Assembly: GCF_040361255.1 (NCBI RefSeq)
Contig: NZ_APNG01000004.1
Coordinates: 124,001 to 188,000, forward strand
DNA length: 64,000 nucleotides
Source: Salinisphaera sp040361255
GTDB taxonomy: Bacteria > Pseudomonadota > Gammaproteobacteria > Nevskiales > Salinisphaeraceae
Reading direction: 5' to 3'
Shown: positions 27,093 through 35,406 of the stretch, piece by piece
How the letters are laid out: each line of letters opens with the position of its first letter
Position numbering within the stretch: the stretch's first letter is position 1
Position numbers and translations under genes: made by a program
The notes under the pieces: model-generated
The model's input: only the letters and a program-made list of their open reading frames with translations
What the model was told of the DNA's origin: nothing
Database searches by the model: none

Positions 27093-27168
27093 AAAAATGG
27101 ACCGCTAACCGCTCGTGGCACCGAAGTGCACTTGAATCAGTAACGAACGGCGCGGTCACTTCTTCTAT

Positions 27169-27191
27169 CAATGGGGATGGTATACCCATTG
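27169..27191. repeat. small inverted repeat between metG and the NYN gene
   Basis: CAATGGG (27169-27175) pairs with CCCATTG (27185-27191) around a 9-base loop, about 20 bases beyond the metG stop. No T-run follows on the minus strand, so it is a weak terminator candidate. Confidence 0.35.
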
Positions 27192-27211
27192 GGTTCTGCT
27201 CGCAAAGTGGG

Positions 27212-29266
27212 TTATTTCACCTTGTCGCCAGGTTTCGCGCCATCGTCGGGCGAGAGAATATGCGGCGAGTCGCCGGCGGCGAGCAACATGCCTTCGGATA
27301 CGCCGAAGCGCATCTTGCGCGGGGCGAGGTTGGCGACCATGACGGTCAGCCGGCCTTCGAGCTGGGCCGGGTCGTAGGCCGACTTGATCCCGGCAAAGAC
27401 CTGCTTCTTGCCCAGCGCACCCACGTCGAGCGTCAGGCGCAGCAGTTTGTCGGCGCCTTCGACATGGTCGGCGGCCTCGATACGCGCAATGCGCAGGTCC
27501 ACCTTGGCGAAATCGCCGATCTCGATGGTATCGCTGTCCACGGCGGCTTCGTCCTTCTTCTGCGGTTTGTTGTCTGCGGTTTTCGGTTCGGCTTCGGGCT
27601 GGGCCTGCGGCGCGGACTTGGCTGCGAGGTCTTCCTGGCTGGCCTCGATCATCTTGTCGATGGCCGGCTGTTCGACGCGGCGCAGCAGCGGTTTGAAGCG
27701 CTGAATCTCGCCCGATATTGGCGTGGCCAGATCGGCCCAGGTCAACGAATCGACGTTCAAAAATGCTTCGGCGCGCTCGGCGGTTTCCGGCAGCACCGGC
27801 TTGAGATAGATCGTGAGCTGGGCGAACAGGGCGAGGGCGGTGGTACAGATCTGTTGCAGTTCGTCTTCGCGGCCGTCTTCCTTGGCCAGCTGCCAGGGCG
27901 CGCGTTCGGCGACATAGGCATTGGCCTCGTCCGCCAGCGCCATGATCTGGCGGATGGCCTGGGCGAAACGGCGCTGTTCGTAGTGTTCGGCGATCTCGTC
28001 GGCCGCAGCGGCAAAGCGCTCGAACAGCTCCGGCGCGTCCAGCGTATCCGCGAGCTGACCGTCGAAGCGCTTGGTAATAAAGGTCGCACTGCGCGAGGCG
28101 ATATTGACGTACTTGCCGACCAGGTCGGAGTTGATGCGCGCGCGGAAGTCGTCGAGGTTCAGATCCAGATCCTCGACCTTGCCGGAGAGCTTGGCGGCAA
28201 AGTAGTAGCGCAAAAATTCCGCCGGCATATGGTCGTGCCAGGTGCGCGCCTTGATGAAGGTGCCGCGCGACTTGGACATCTTCTCGCCGTTGACGGTGAG
28301 AAAGCCGTGCGCATGGATACCCGTGGGCGTGCGATAGCCCGCGCCTTCGAGCATGGCCGGCCAGAACAGCGCATGGAAATAGACGATGTCCTTGCCGATG
28401 AAGTGATACAGCTCGGCCTTCGAATCGGGCTTGAAGAAGGTGTCGAAGTCGAGATCGTCGCGACGCTTGCACAGGTTCGCGAAGCTGGCCATATAGCCGA
28501 TTGGCGCATCCAGCCACACGTAGAAGTATTTGTCGTCCGTCCCCGGGATCTTGAAGCCGAAATAGGGCGCATCCCGGGAGATGTCCCAGTCCTTGAGTCC
28601 AGCTTCGAACCATTCGTCGAGCTTGCGGGTGACCGCTTCCTGGAGGTGATCGCTACGCGTCCAGTCGTGCAGGAATTTCTCGAAATCGCCGAGCTGGAAG
28701 AAGTAGTGCTCGGAATCGCGCTCCACCGGCGTAGCGCCGGAGAGCACGGACACCGGGTTGATCAGTTCGGTGGGCTGATAGGTCGCACCGCATTTTTCGC
28801 AGGCGTCGCCGTACTGATCCGGCGCGCCGCATTTCGGGCATTCGCCGCGAATGAAGCGATCCGGCAGAAACATCTGTTTTTCTTCGTCGAAGGCCTGCGA
28901 GATGGTACGACGCGCGATATGGCCGGCCTTGTCGAGCCGGGTATAGATTTCGCTCGCCAGCTCGCGGTTTTCGTCCGAATGGGTCGAGTGGTAGTTGTCG
29001 AAGCCGATCAGGAAATCGTCGAAATCGCGCTTGTGCTCGGCGCCGACATCGGCGATGAGCTGCTCGGGTGCGATGCCCATGTCGCGCGCCTTGAGCATGA
29101 TGGGCGTGCCGTGCGCGTCGTCCGCGCAGACATAGATACAGCGATTGCCGCGCAGCTTCTGGAAGCGCACCCACACATCGGTCTGGATGTATTCCACCAG
29201 ATGGCCCAGATGAATCGAGCCATTGGCATAGGGCAGGGCAGAGGTAACGAGAATATCGCGCGCCAT
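27212..29266 (-). CDS. metG: methionyl-tRNA synthetase
   Basis: The 684-residue class I synthetase charges tRNA-Met and initiator tRNA with methionine. The HIGH-type motif is in ALPYANGSIHLGHL, the KMSKS motif in KMSKSRGTF. A zinc knuckle is formed by CPKC...CEKC (about residues 146-162). The C-terminal region after a linker rich in Gln, Lys and Asp (about 550-580) is the dimerising EMAP/tRNA-binding domain, ending at about 684. It is divergent from mrp, as in enterobacteria. Confidence 0.98.
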   Translation of the reverse strand: MARDILVTSALPYANGSIHLGHLVEYIQTDVWVRFQKLRGNRCIYVCADDAHGTPIMLKARDMGIAPEQLIADVGAEHKRDFDDFLIGFDNYHSTHSDENRELASEIYTRLDKAGHIARRTISQAFDEEKQMFLPDRFIRGECPKCGAPDQYGDACEKCGATYQPTELINPVSVLSGATPVERDSEHYFFQLGDFEKFLHDWTRSDHLQEAVTRKLDEWFEAGLKDWDISRDAPYFGFKIPGTDDKYFYVWLDAPIGYMASFANLCKRRDDLDFDTFFKPDSKAELYHFIGKDIVYFHALFWPAMLEGAGYRTPTGIHAHGFLTVNGEKMSKSRGTFIKARTWHDHMPAEFLRYYFAAKLSGKVEDLDLNLDDFRARINSDLVGKYVNIASRSATFITKRFDGQLADTLDAPELFERFAAAADEIAEHYEQRRFAQAIRQIMALADEANAYVAERAPWQLAKEDGREDELQQICTTALALFAQLTIYLKPVLPETAERAEAFLNVDSLTWADLATPISGEIQRFKPLLRRVEQPAIDKMIEASQEDLAAKSAPQAQPEAEPKTADNKPQKKDEAAVDSDTIEIGDFAKVDLRIARIEAADHVEGADKLLRLTLDVGALGKKQVFAGIKSAYDPAQLEGRLTVMVANLAPRKMRFGVSEGMLLAAGDSPHILSPDDGAKPGDKVK

Positions 29267-29387
29267 AACAGGCTTTCTTGTCGGCTGTCGAAAGCCCGCC
29301 AGTATGCCACAGCCGTGCCCGGCCGGCCGGCGGTGGCTGCTATCATTGGCGCCGTTTCAATTGACCGAATCAATCCTGGAAAGCGCC

Positions 29388-30479
29388 ATGAGCGATGCCC
29401 TAAAACAGACCGTCGAAACCGAACTCGGCCGTTTCCACGAGCCCTATCTGGATACCGACCTGATCAGCGCGCGCGCGGTGCGTTCGCTGGAGGTGAAGGG
29501 CGAGCGCGTGACCCTCGAACTCGATCTGGGCTTTCCCTGCGGCGATTATGGCCAGACGCTGGCCGAACAGGTGCGTACCATGCTCGAGGCGGTCGACGGC
29601 ATCGAGCGCGCCGATGTCACCGTGGGTTTTTCGGTCGCCGCACGCGCGGTGCAGCCGTCGCTCAAGCGTGTCGAAGGTGTGCGTAACATCATCGCCGTGG
29701 CTTCGGCCAAGGGCGGTGTCGGCAAGTCGACGGTCGCGGCAAACCTCGCGCTGGCACTCAAGGCCGACGGCGCCTCGGTCGGCCTGCTCGATGCCGATAT
29801 CTACGGCCCCAGCCAGCCGCGGCTGATGGGTATCGAAGGCCGTGCCCAGGCGAAGGACGGCAAGATGTTGCTGCCCATGCAAGCGCACGGCATGCAGACC
29901 ATGTCGATCGGCTATCTCATCGACAAGGATTCGCCGGCCATCCTGCGTGGACCCATGGTGACCTCGGCGCTGCAGCAGATGCTGTTCCAGACCGCCTGGG
30001 ACGACCTCGACTATCTGATCATCGATCTGCCGCCGGGGACCGGCGATATCCAGCTCACCCTGGCCCAGAAAGTGCCGGTGTCGGGCGCGGTGGTGGTGAC
30101 CACGCCGCAGGATCTGGCGCTCATCGACGCCCGCAAGGGCGTGGAGATGTTCAACAAGGTCAACGTTCCCGTGCTGGGCATCGTCGAGAATATGAGCACG
30201 CATATCTGCTCGAACTGTGGCCACGAAGAAGCGATCTTCGGCGCCCACGGCGGCCAGACGCTGGCCGATGAATACGATGTCGGCCTGCTGGGCGAACTGC
30301 CGCTGGATATCTCCATCCGCGAAAATGCCGATGCGGGTCATCCCAGCGTGGTGGCCGACCCGCAGGGCAATATCGCCAGCGCCTATTTCGATATGGCACG
30401 ACGTACCGCCGCGCGTCTGTCGCAGCAGAAGAAGGACTACGCCGGCAAGTTCCCGAACATCAAGGTGGAAAGTACCTAG
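29388..30479 (+). CDS. apbC: iron-sulfur cluster carrier protein Mrp/ApbC
   Basis: In this 363-residue protein, residues about 1-90 form the MIP18/DUF59 domain. A deviant Walker A P-loop ATPase follows (ASAKGGVGKSTVAANLA), with LLDADIYGPSQP as the Mrp signature. A CSNC pair that bridges a [4Fe-4S] cluster between monomers lies near residue 270. It transfers clusters to apoproteins. ATG 29388 has GGAAA upstream; earlier in-frame codons belong to the metG intergenic region. A MITE-like element begins one base after the TAG stop without altering the C-terminus. Confidence 0.95.
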   Translation: MSDALKQTVETELGRFHEPYLDTDLISARAVRSLEVKGERVTLELDLGFPCGDYGQTLAEQVRTMLEAVDGIERADVTVGFSVAARAVQPSLKRVEGVRNIIAVASAKGGVGKSTVAANLALALKADGASVGLLDADIYGPSQPRLMGIEGRAQAKDGKMLLPMQAHGMQTMSIGYLIDKDSPAILRGPMVTSALQQMLFQTAWDDLDYLIIDLPPGTGDIQLTLAQKVPVSGAVVVTTPQDLALIDARKGVEMFNKVNVPVLGIVENMSTHICSNCGHEEAIFGAHGGQTLADEYDVGLLGELPLDISIRENADAGHPSVVADPQGNIASAYFDMARRTAARLSQQKKDYAGKFPNIKVEST

Positions 30480-30765
30480 GGAAGCTCTGCACAACCTCTC
30501 GCGGGTCGCGTTCGCCCTGAAAAGACTTCAAGGTCACAGACGTTGCGACAAGGCGTCCGAGCGCAGCGCCTGCCTCATTGGCAGATCAAACTCGGGAACG
30601 CAGTCGCGGCGTCTGTGAGGCCGAACCGCTTAGCGGCCGGGGCTTTGCGCGCGCTTGATCGGCGTCAGTGTTCGCTACCGTGCAGCAAGCACGCGACGCT
30701 CTCACTTCCTTGTCAATCGCACGCAAAGCACACGGCGCGACCGCGACAGGTTATGCAGAGCTTCC
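30480..30765. mobile_element. MITE-like element with about 30-bp terminal inverted repeats
   Basis: The left end GGAAGCTCTGCACAACCTCT and the right end, read inward on the other strand, GGAAGCTCTGCATAACCTGT match at almost every base and continue with TCGCGG..TCGCG. The element is about 286 bp, encodes no transposase, and sits between mrp and the LysR gene. No clear target duplication is seen. The ends look like those of an IS5-type element, but the family is not established. Confidence 0.7.
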
Positions 30766-30784
30766 ACAGGCGCGTTACAGGCGC

Positions 30785-31687
30785 CTAGCCGCGCAGCGCG
30801 CGAAACGCCTCGACCACGTGCTGCGCCAGGGCCTTGCCGGCCTCCGAACAATGCGCGCCGAATACGAGCGCCGTATGGGTATCGATCAGCGGCGGTAATT
30901 GCGGCTCGTCCAGGATTTCCAGGTCCGCTGAATCCACCAGCGGGCGCGGGAACGGCGCGATGGCCAGATCGGCAAGCACAGCCGCGCGCTGGCCGGCGCT
31001 GTGATCGCTGCTGTAGGCCACGCGATAACGCCGGCCGGCCCGGTCGAGCGCATCGATCGCGCTGGCACGCCAGGCACAGCCGGGTTCGGCCAGGGCCACG
31101 GGCAACGGCTCGCGCAGCTTCGCACTGCCGCCGCGTCGGGCCGCCCAGACCAGCGGCTCGCTGTGTACGATCTCGCCACGCTCGCTATCAACTTCCCGGC
31201 TGCCGACGGTGACGAGCGCGAAATCGATTTGCTCCGCGTCGAGGCGTTCGAGGATCACGCGGCTGGTGCCCGTGATCACATCCACCTGCACCGCGGGGTT
31301 GGAGCGTGCAAAGGCCGCCAGCACCCGCGGCAGGATGCGCCCGCCCACATCATCCGGCGTGCCCACCCGCACCGTGCCGTCGAGCGCGGGGGCGAGAAAA
31401 CAGGCCACGGCTTCGGCATTCAGCGCCAGCAGCTGGCGCGCGTAGCGCAACAGCAGTTCGCCGTGTTCGGTGAGTTGCACGCGGCGTGCCTCGCGTACGA
31501 ACAGGCGCTTGTCGAGCGTGGTTTCCAGGCCCTTGATCTGCATGCTCAACGCCGAAGGCGTACGGAATACCGCCTTGGCCGCGCGCGTGAAGCTGCCGTG
31601 CTCGGCGATAGCCACGAAACTGCGTAGCACCTCGGTATCGAGTAGTCGCTCGGTGGCGCCGCTGGTTTGGCCGGGCAGTCCAGTCAT
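30785..31687 (-). CDS. LysR family transcriptional regulator
   Basis: The 300-residue regulator has an N-terminal winged helix-turn-helix at about residues 16-75 (VLRSFVAIAEHGSFTRAAKAV ... LSMQIKGLE). The periplasmic-binding-like effector domain runs from about 100 to the end. The effector is unknown. The gene is divergent from a DUF1127 gene, with an LTTR-like palindrome in the shared 117-bp intergenic region. LysR proteins often control the divergent gene and themselves. Confidence 0.92.
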   Translation of the reverse strand: MTGLPGQTSGATERLLDTEVLRSFVAIAEHGSFTRAAKAVFRTPSALSMQIKGLETTLDKRLFVREARRVQLTEHGELLLRYARQLLALNAEAVACFLAPALDGTVRVGTPDDVGGRILPRVLAAFARSNPAVQVDVITGTSRVILERLDAEQIDFALVTVGSREVDSERGEIVHSEPLVWAARRGGSAKLREPLPVALAEPGCAWRASAIDALDRAGRRYRVAYSSDHSAGQRAAVLADLAIAPFPRPLVDSADLEILDEPQLPPLIDTHTALVFGAHCSEAGKALAQHVVEAFRALRG

Positions 31688-31725
31688 TGCGTTGTGTTAA
31701 ATAAAACTGAAAGCAGAGTATAGAT

Positions 31726-31745
31726 CTTTTCGCTGTATTGAAAAG
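31726..31745. promoter_or_regulatory. LysR-type inverted repeat between lysR and DUF1127 genes
   Basis: CTTTTC (31726-31731) and GAAAAG (31740-31745) form a perfect inverted repeat with an 8-base spacer, compatible with a LysR regulator binding site, in the AT-rich middle of the divergent promoter region. Confidence 0.5.
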
Positions 31746-31804
31746 CAGGATGCTTCCATGCTGATCCCGTTGCCAAGACATCGGTCACGCATCTGGAGGT
31801 ATGT

Positions 31805-32104
31805 ATGTGTCAATCGCCTGTCGAACATCGCCACGAGACCGGGCGCAGGTCTGGGTCTAGGTCGATCAGCCCGCAGATCGAGCGGCTCTATATGCCGGCC
31901 ATGCCGCCGCTATGGCTGTTCGCACTGATCGGGCGTGCCCTGGCACGGTGGCGCAAGCGCCGGGCGGTCAAGGCACTGCTCAAGCGCGACGACCATATTC
32001 TGTGCGATCTGGGCTATAGCCGCGGCGAACTCCGGCGGCAGCTGGGCCAACCGGGCCTGGATGTATCCGTGCGCTGTAATCGAACCCCATGCGACGGGTC
32101 GTGA
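31805..32104 (+). CDS. DUF1127 domain protein
   Basis: In the 99-residue protein, the segment RALARWRKRRAVKALLKRDDHILCDLGYSRGEL (about residues 43-77) is the Arg-rich DUF1127 helix pair, whose end reads DLGYSR as usual. It carries a longer N-terminal extension than the common 50-residue forms. Small DUF1127 proteins bind RNA or act in phosphate and stress responses in some alphaproteobacteria; no function is proven here. GGAGG lies upstream of ATG 31805 (an overlapping ATG at 31801 is out of frame). The divergent LysR is the probable regulator. Confidence 0.75.
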   Translation: MCQSPVEHRHETGRRSGSRSISPQIERLYMPAMPPLWLFALIGRALARWRKRRAVKALLKRDDHILCDLGYSRGELRRQLGQPGLDVSVRCNRTPCDGS

Positions 32105-32256
32105 ACGAGCGGGCAACGCTTTACGCGACGGCAGCCCGGCGACGGACCGGACTGCCGCTTATCGCGTGACGAAAACAGCGCGACGCGTGGCTCGAGGCGC
32201 GGATGGCGGACAACATGCATGCGTTCGCGCAAGCACATACATCACCAACTGTGCAT

Positions 32257-33264
32257 TTACGCGTTGCGCGCCTCGTCGGCGATATCGATCACGATCTTTC
32301 CGACGGCCGCGCCCGCTTCCAGATGCGAATGCGCGGCGGCCACATCGCCGAGCGTGAAGCGGCGCTCGTCGAGCAGCGGCTTGAGCTGATCGGTCGCGGC
32401 GAGCGCGGCGGCCTTGGTCAGAATCTCGCCGTGGTGCTGGGGATGCACGCCGTGCAGCATGCTGGTGAGCATGAAGATGGTATGCAGCGTGAGGCTCTTG
32501 GTATGCATCGGGGTCAGGTCGGCCTCGTATTGCGACACGATGGTCGCGACCTGACCGTTGACCCGCGCTCCTGAAAAAGACGTCGCGATATCCGAACCGC
32601 CGGTGGCGTCGAAGACCACGTCGAAACCGCGGCCCGAGGTCAGGCGCTGGACGTAGTCCTCGACGCTTTCCTCGCGGTAGTTGATGGTTTCGTCGGCGCC
32701 CATGCGGCGGGCGATATCGGCCTTGGCGGCAGACGAAATGGTGGCTGCCACGCGTGCGCCCTGGGCCTTGGCCAGCTGGATGGCGATATGGCCCACGCCA
32801 CCCGCGCCGCCGTGGATGAGCACATGATCGCCGGGGGCGATCCGGGTGCGATCGACCATCGCCTCCCAGGCGGTGATGGTCACCAGCGGCAGGGCCGCGG
32901 TTTCGCGCCAGTTCAGCGCGTCCGGCTTGAAGGCCATGAAGGCGGCATCGACAGCAATATATTCGCCGTAGGCGCCGCCGCGCCCGCGCAAACCGCCCGC
33001 GCAGCCATAGACCGCATCGCCGTTTTTGAAGCGGGTGACGCCTTCACCCACGGACTCGACCACGCCGGCCACGTCGCAGCCGAGCACGCCGGGCAGTTCC
33101 GGCGCGATCGGCGGGCCGGCGGCGCGCAGCTTGGTATCGACCGGATTCACGCTCGACGCGATCTGGCGCACCAGCAGCTGACCGGGTCCGGGCGAGGGGG
33201 TATCGATTTCGGCGGCTTCGAAGACATCGGGGGCGCCGAATTCGCGAATGAGCTGAACCTGCAT
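32257..33264 (-). CDS. zinc-independent quinone oxidoreductase (MDR family)
   Basis: The 335-residue medium-chain dehydrogenase/reductase of the NADPH:quinone reductase type has an N-terminal GroES-like fold with PGVLGCDVAGVVESVG. The Rossmann domain carries the nucleotide-binding loop HGGAGGVGHIAIQLAKAQGARV. The Cys/His ligands of structural and catalytic zinc are not seen, as expected for the quinone-reductase branch. It probably reduces quinones or enones with NADPH. ATG at 33264 has GGAG seven bases upstream. The neighbours give no pathway hint. Confidence 0.88.
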   Translation of the reverse strand: MQVQLIREFGAPDVFEAAEIDTPSPGPGQLLVRQIASSVNPVDTKLRAAGPPIAPELPGVLGCDVAGVVESVGEGVTRFKNGDAVYGCAGGLRGRGGAYGEYIAVDAAFMAFKPDALNWRETAALPLVTITAWEAMVDRTRIAPGDHVLIHGGAGGVGHIAIQLAKAQGARVAATISSAAKADIARRMGADETINYREESVEDYVQRLTSGRGFDVVFDATGGSDIATSFSGARVNGQVATIVSQYEADLTPMHTKSLTLHTIFMLTSMLHGVHPQHHGEILTKAAALAATDQLKPLLDERRFTLGDVAAAHSHLEAGAAVGKIVIDIADEARNA

Positions 33265-33401
33265 GGCGGGCTCCTGAAAAGGTGTGAATCACAGACCGCC
33301 CAACGATACGCGATCATGCCGGCCGGCTCAGCCCGCGGATAGGCGTGGGGTGCGCCAAACAGCTAAACTGCGCGCTTTGCCCGCCGCGCAGAGTCGAGTC
33401 G

Positions 33402-33968
33402 ATGAGTATCAAATCGGATAAGTGGATCCGCCGCATGGCCGCCGAACACGGCATGATCGAGCCGTTCGAGCCCGGCCAGGTCAAGGAAAACGAAACAGGC
33501 CGCATCGTGTCCTATGGCGTATCCAGCTACGGCTACGACGTGCGCTGCTCGCCGCATTTCAAGATATTCACCAATATCAATACTGCGGTGGTGGATCCGA
33601 AAGCCTTCGACCAAAAGAGCTTTCAGGATTTCGAGGGCGATATCTGCATCATTCCGCCCAATTCCTTCGCGCTGGCCTCGACGGTGGAGTATTTCCGTAT
33701 TCCGCGCAGTGTGCTCACCATCTGTCTGGGCAAGTCCACCTATGCCCGCTGCGGCATTATCGTGAACGTCACGCCGCTGGAGCCGGAGTGGGAAGGCCAC
33801 GTGACCCTGGAATTCTCTAACACCACCACACTGCCGGCCAAGATCTACGCCAACGAAGGCGTCGCCCAGATGCTGTTTCTGGAATCGGACGAAGTCTGCG
33901 AAACGTCCTACAAGGATCGTGGCGGCAAGTATCAGGGCCAGCGCGGCGTGACCCTGCCGCGTACTTGA
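33402..33968 (+). CDS. dcd: dCTP deaminase
   Basis: The 188-residue enzyme deaminates dCTP to dUTP, the main route to dTTP in enterobacteria-like organisms. The canonical start is MSIKSDKWIRRMA. The catalytic region includes LGKSTYARCGI and TPLEPEWEGHVTLEF, where the conserved Glu of EPEWEG activates water. ATG 33402 gives the exact family length; the 19 extra upstream codons are not part of it. The gene converges on the DUF3108 gene with 15 bp between stops. Confidence 0.97.
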   Translation: MSIKSDKWIRRMAAEHGMIEPFEPGQVKENETGRIVSYGVSSYGYDVRCSPHFKIFTNINTAVVDPKAFDQKSFQDFEGDICIIPPNSFALASTVEYFRIPRSVLTICLGKSTYARCGIIVNVTPLEPEWEGHVTLEFSNTTTLPAKIYANEGVAQMLFLESDEVCETSYKDRGGKYQGQRGVTLPRT

Positions 33969-33983
33969 TATGCCCGTGGTGCG

Positions 33984-34745
33984 CTAGCGCTCAAGCGCGG
34001 TGAGCTGCATCCGAAAGACGCCGGTCTTGGGTTTTTCGTGCTCGACCTGTACCGGAATCCAGTCGGCGTTGCGCGCCAGCCAGAAGCGCAGGCCGCGCTT
34101 GGGGTCGTCCACGCGTTCGATCTTGAGCGTGTCGTAGCGCCCGGCCGGGGTCTTGATCCGGCCGCCATCGCTGGCCCGTAGCCGATAGGTCTTGTGCTTC
34201 TTTTCGTCGATGAGCTCGAAATCGCGCTCGCCGGCGTTATCCGGATCGGCGGTGCTGGCCACCCAACGCCGTGCCGCAATCTGAATCGACAGTGGGTCGA
34301 AGGCCTGTTCGCCCAGGGACAGGGTTTTGGTATCGCCGGCTTCGCTGCGATAGGTCACTTCATGGTTCGACCAGTCGAAGTCCAGCGCATAGCTGTCTTC
34401 GGTGTTGCCCTGCATATGATGCGAAAAGTGCTGCGGGCGAACCACGCCGTCTTCGATACAGAAACGGCTTTCGTCGTTCACGTCGCCCACGAACACCCGC
34501 ACGATGGCGTTGGGGTTGGCTTCGCCGCGAAATACAAAGCAATTGTCGCTGCCGTCGCGGGCGAGGGAGAACCGGGTGGTGCCAAGGGTGACCGCCCCGC
34601 GTTTGACCTTGAACTGGGCATCGAAAGGTTGCATTACATCGGCTCCGGCAAGCGGTGAAAACAGCAGGGCGAGCAGCAGCACGCCGAGCGCGACCCAGCG
34701 CGTGGGTCGCGGCTCATGAAAGCGCCAGCCGGTCGTAGTGGTCAT
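33984..34745 (-). CDS. DUF3108 family periplasmic protein
   Basis: The 253-residue protein has an N-terminal signal peptide/hydrophobic helix (about residues 16-35, WVALGVLLLALLFSPLAGA). A beta-rich DUF3108 domain follows (MQPFDAQFKVKRG ... LRASDGGRIKTPAGRYDTLKIER ... IPVQVEHE). The function is unknown. Its position after purM-purN is a conserved gammaproteobacterial arrangement. ATG at 34745 lies inside the end of purN (32-bp overlap) with AGGAG upstream. Confidence 0.82.
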   Translation of the reverse strand: MTTTTGWRFHEPRPTRWVALGVLLLALLFSPLAGADVMQPFDAQFKVKRGAVTLGTTRFSLARDGSDNCFVFRGEANPNAIVRVFVGDVNDESRFCIEDGVVRPQHFSHHMQGNTEDSYALDFDWSNHEVTYRSEAGDTKTLSLGEQAFDPLSIQIAARRWVASTADPDNAGERDFELIDEKKHKTYRLRASDGGRIKTPAGRYDTLKIERVDDPKRGLRFWLARNADWIPVQVEHEKPKTGVFRMQLTALER

Positions 34746-35406
34746 GCGGGCAGTGCTCCTGCAGGCGCTGGTCGCGCCAGACCACGCCATCCTTGAAAAA
34801 CACACGCCCGGCCACGAGCTCGGCCAGCGCGGCCGGGTAGAGACGTTGCTCGACCTCGGCCATCACCCGTTCGGCGAGTGTTTCCGGCGTATCGTCGGCC
34901 GCGACCGCGATACTGCCCTGGCGAATGAGCGGCCCGTCATCCAGATCCGGGGTGACGAAATGCACACTTGCGCCGTGGCGTGTATCGCCATTGGACAGCG
35001 CGCGCTCGTGCGTGTTCAGCCCCTTGTAGCGCGGCAGCAACGACGGGTGAATGTTGACGAGCTTGCCATCGAAGCGTTCCACGAAGGCCTGGCTCAATAT
35101 GCGCATGAAGCCGGCGAGCACCACCCAGTCGGGGCGCGCAGCCGATATGCGCGCGGCCAGGGCGCGGTCGAAATCCTCACGGTGTCTGAAACCGCTGGCC
35201 TCGATACACACACAGTTGAGCCCAGCCAGTCGCGCGATCTGCATGCCCGGCGCATCGGCGCGATTGCTGATGACCAGCGCGATTTCGGCATTCAGCTCGC
35301 CGGCGTCGATTGCTTGGATGATCGCCTGCAGATTGCGCCCGCGCCCGGAAATGACCACCACCAGACGCGGCAATGCCGGCGTCTTTTGCTCGGTTTCGAT
35401 ACTCAA
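34714..35406 (-). CDS. purN: phosphoribosylglycinamide formyltransferase
   Basis: The 230-residue enzyme transfers formyl from 10-formyl-THF to GAR, step 3 of purine synthesis. It carries VVVISGRGRNLQAII (usual SGxGSN, here SGRGRN, a Ser-to-Arg change in the phosphate-binding loop). The formyltransferase active-site set is in KLVNIHPSLLP with the Asn/His pair, and in TPDLDDGP with Asp. The start codon is TTG at 35406, overlapping the purM TGA as TTGA, so synthesis depends on coupling to purM. The usual length is about 212. Confidence 0.93.
   Translation of the reverse strand: MSIETEQKTPALPRLVVVISGRGRNLQAIIQAIDAGELNAEIALVISNRADAPGMQIARLAGLNCVCIEASGFRHREDFDRALAARISAARPDWVVLAGFMRILSQAFVERFDGKLVNIHPSLLPRYKGLNTHERALSNGDTRHGASVHFVTPDLDDGPLIRQGSIAVAADDTPETLAERVMAEVEQRLYPAALAELVAGRVFFKDGVVWRDQRLQEHCPHDHYDRLALS

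Noticed and set aside
27260..29686. Plus-strand frame of 808 residues opposite metG
   Set aside because: Long antisense frames are expected opposite GC-rich genes with biased third positions; the product is His/Gly/Val-rich with no domain, and metG is certain.
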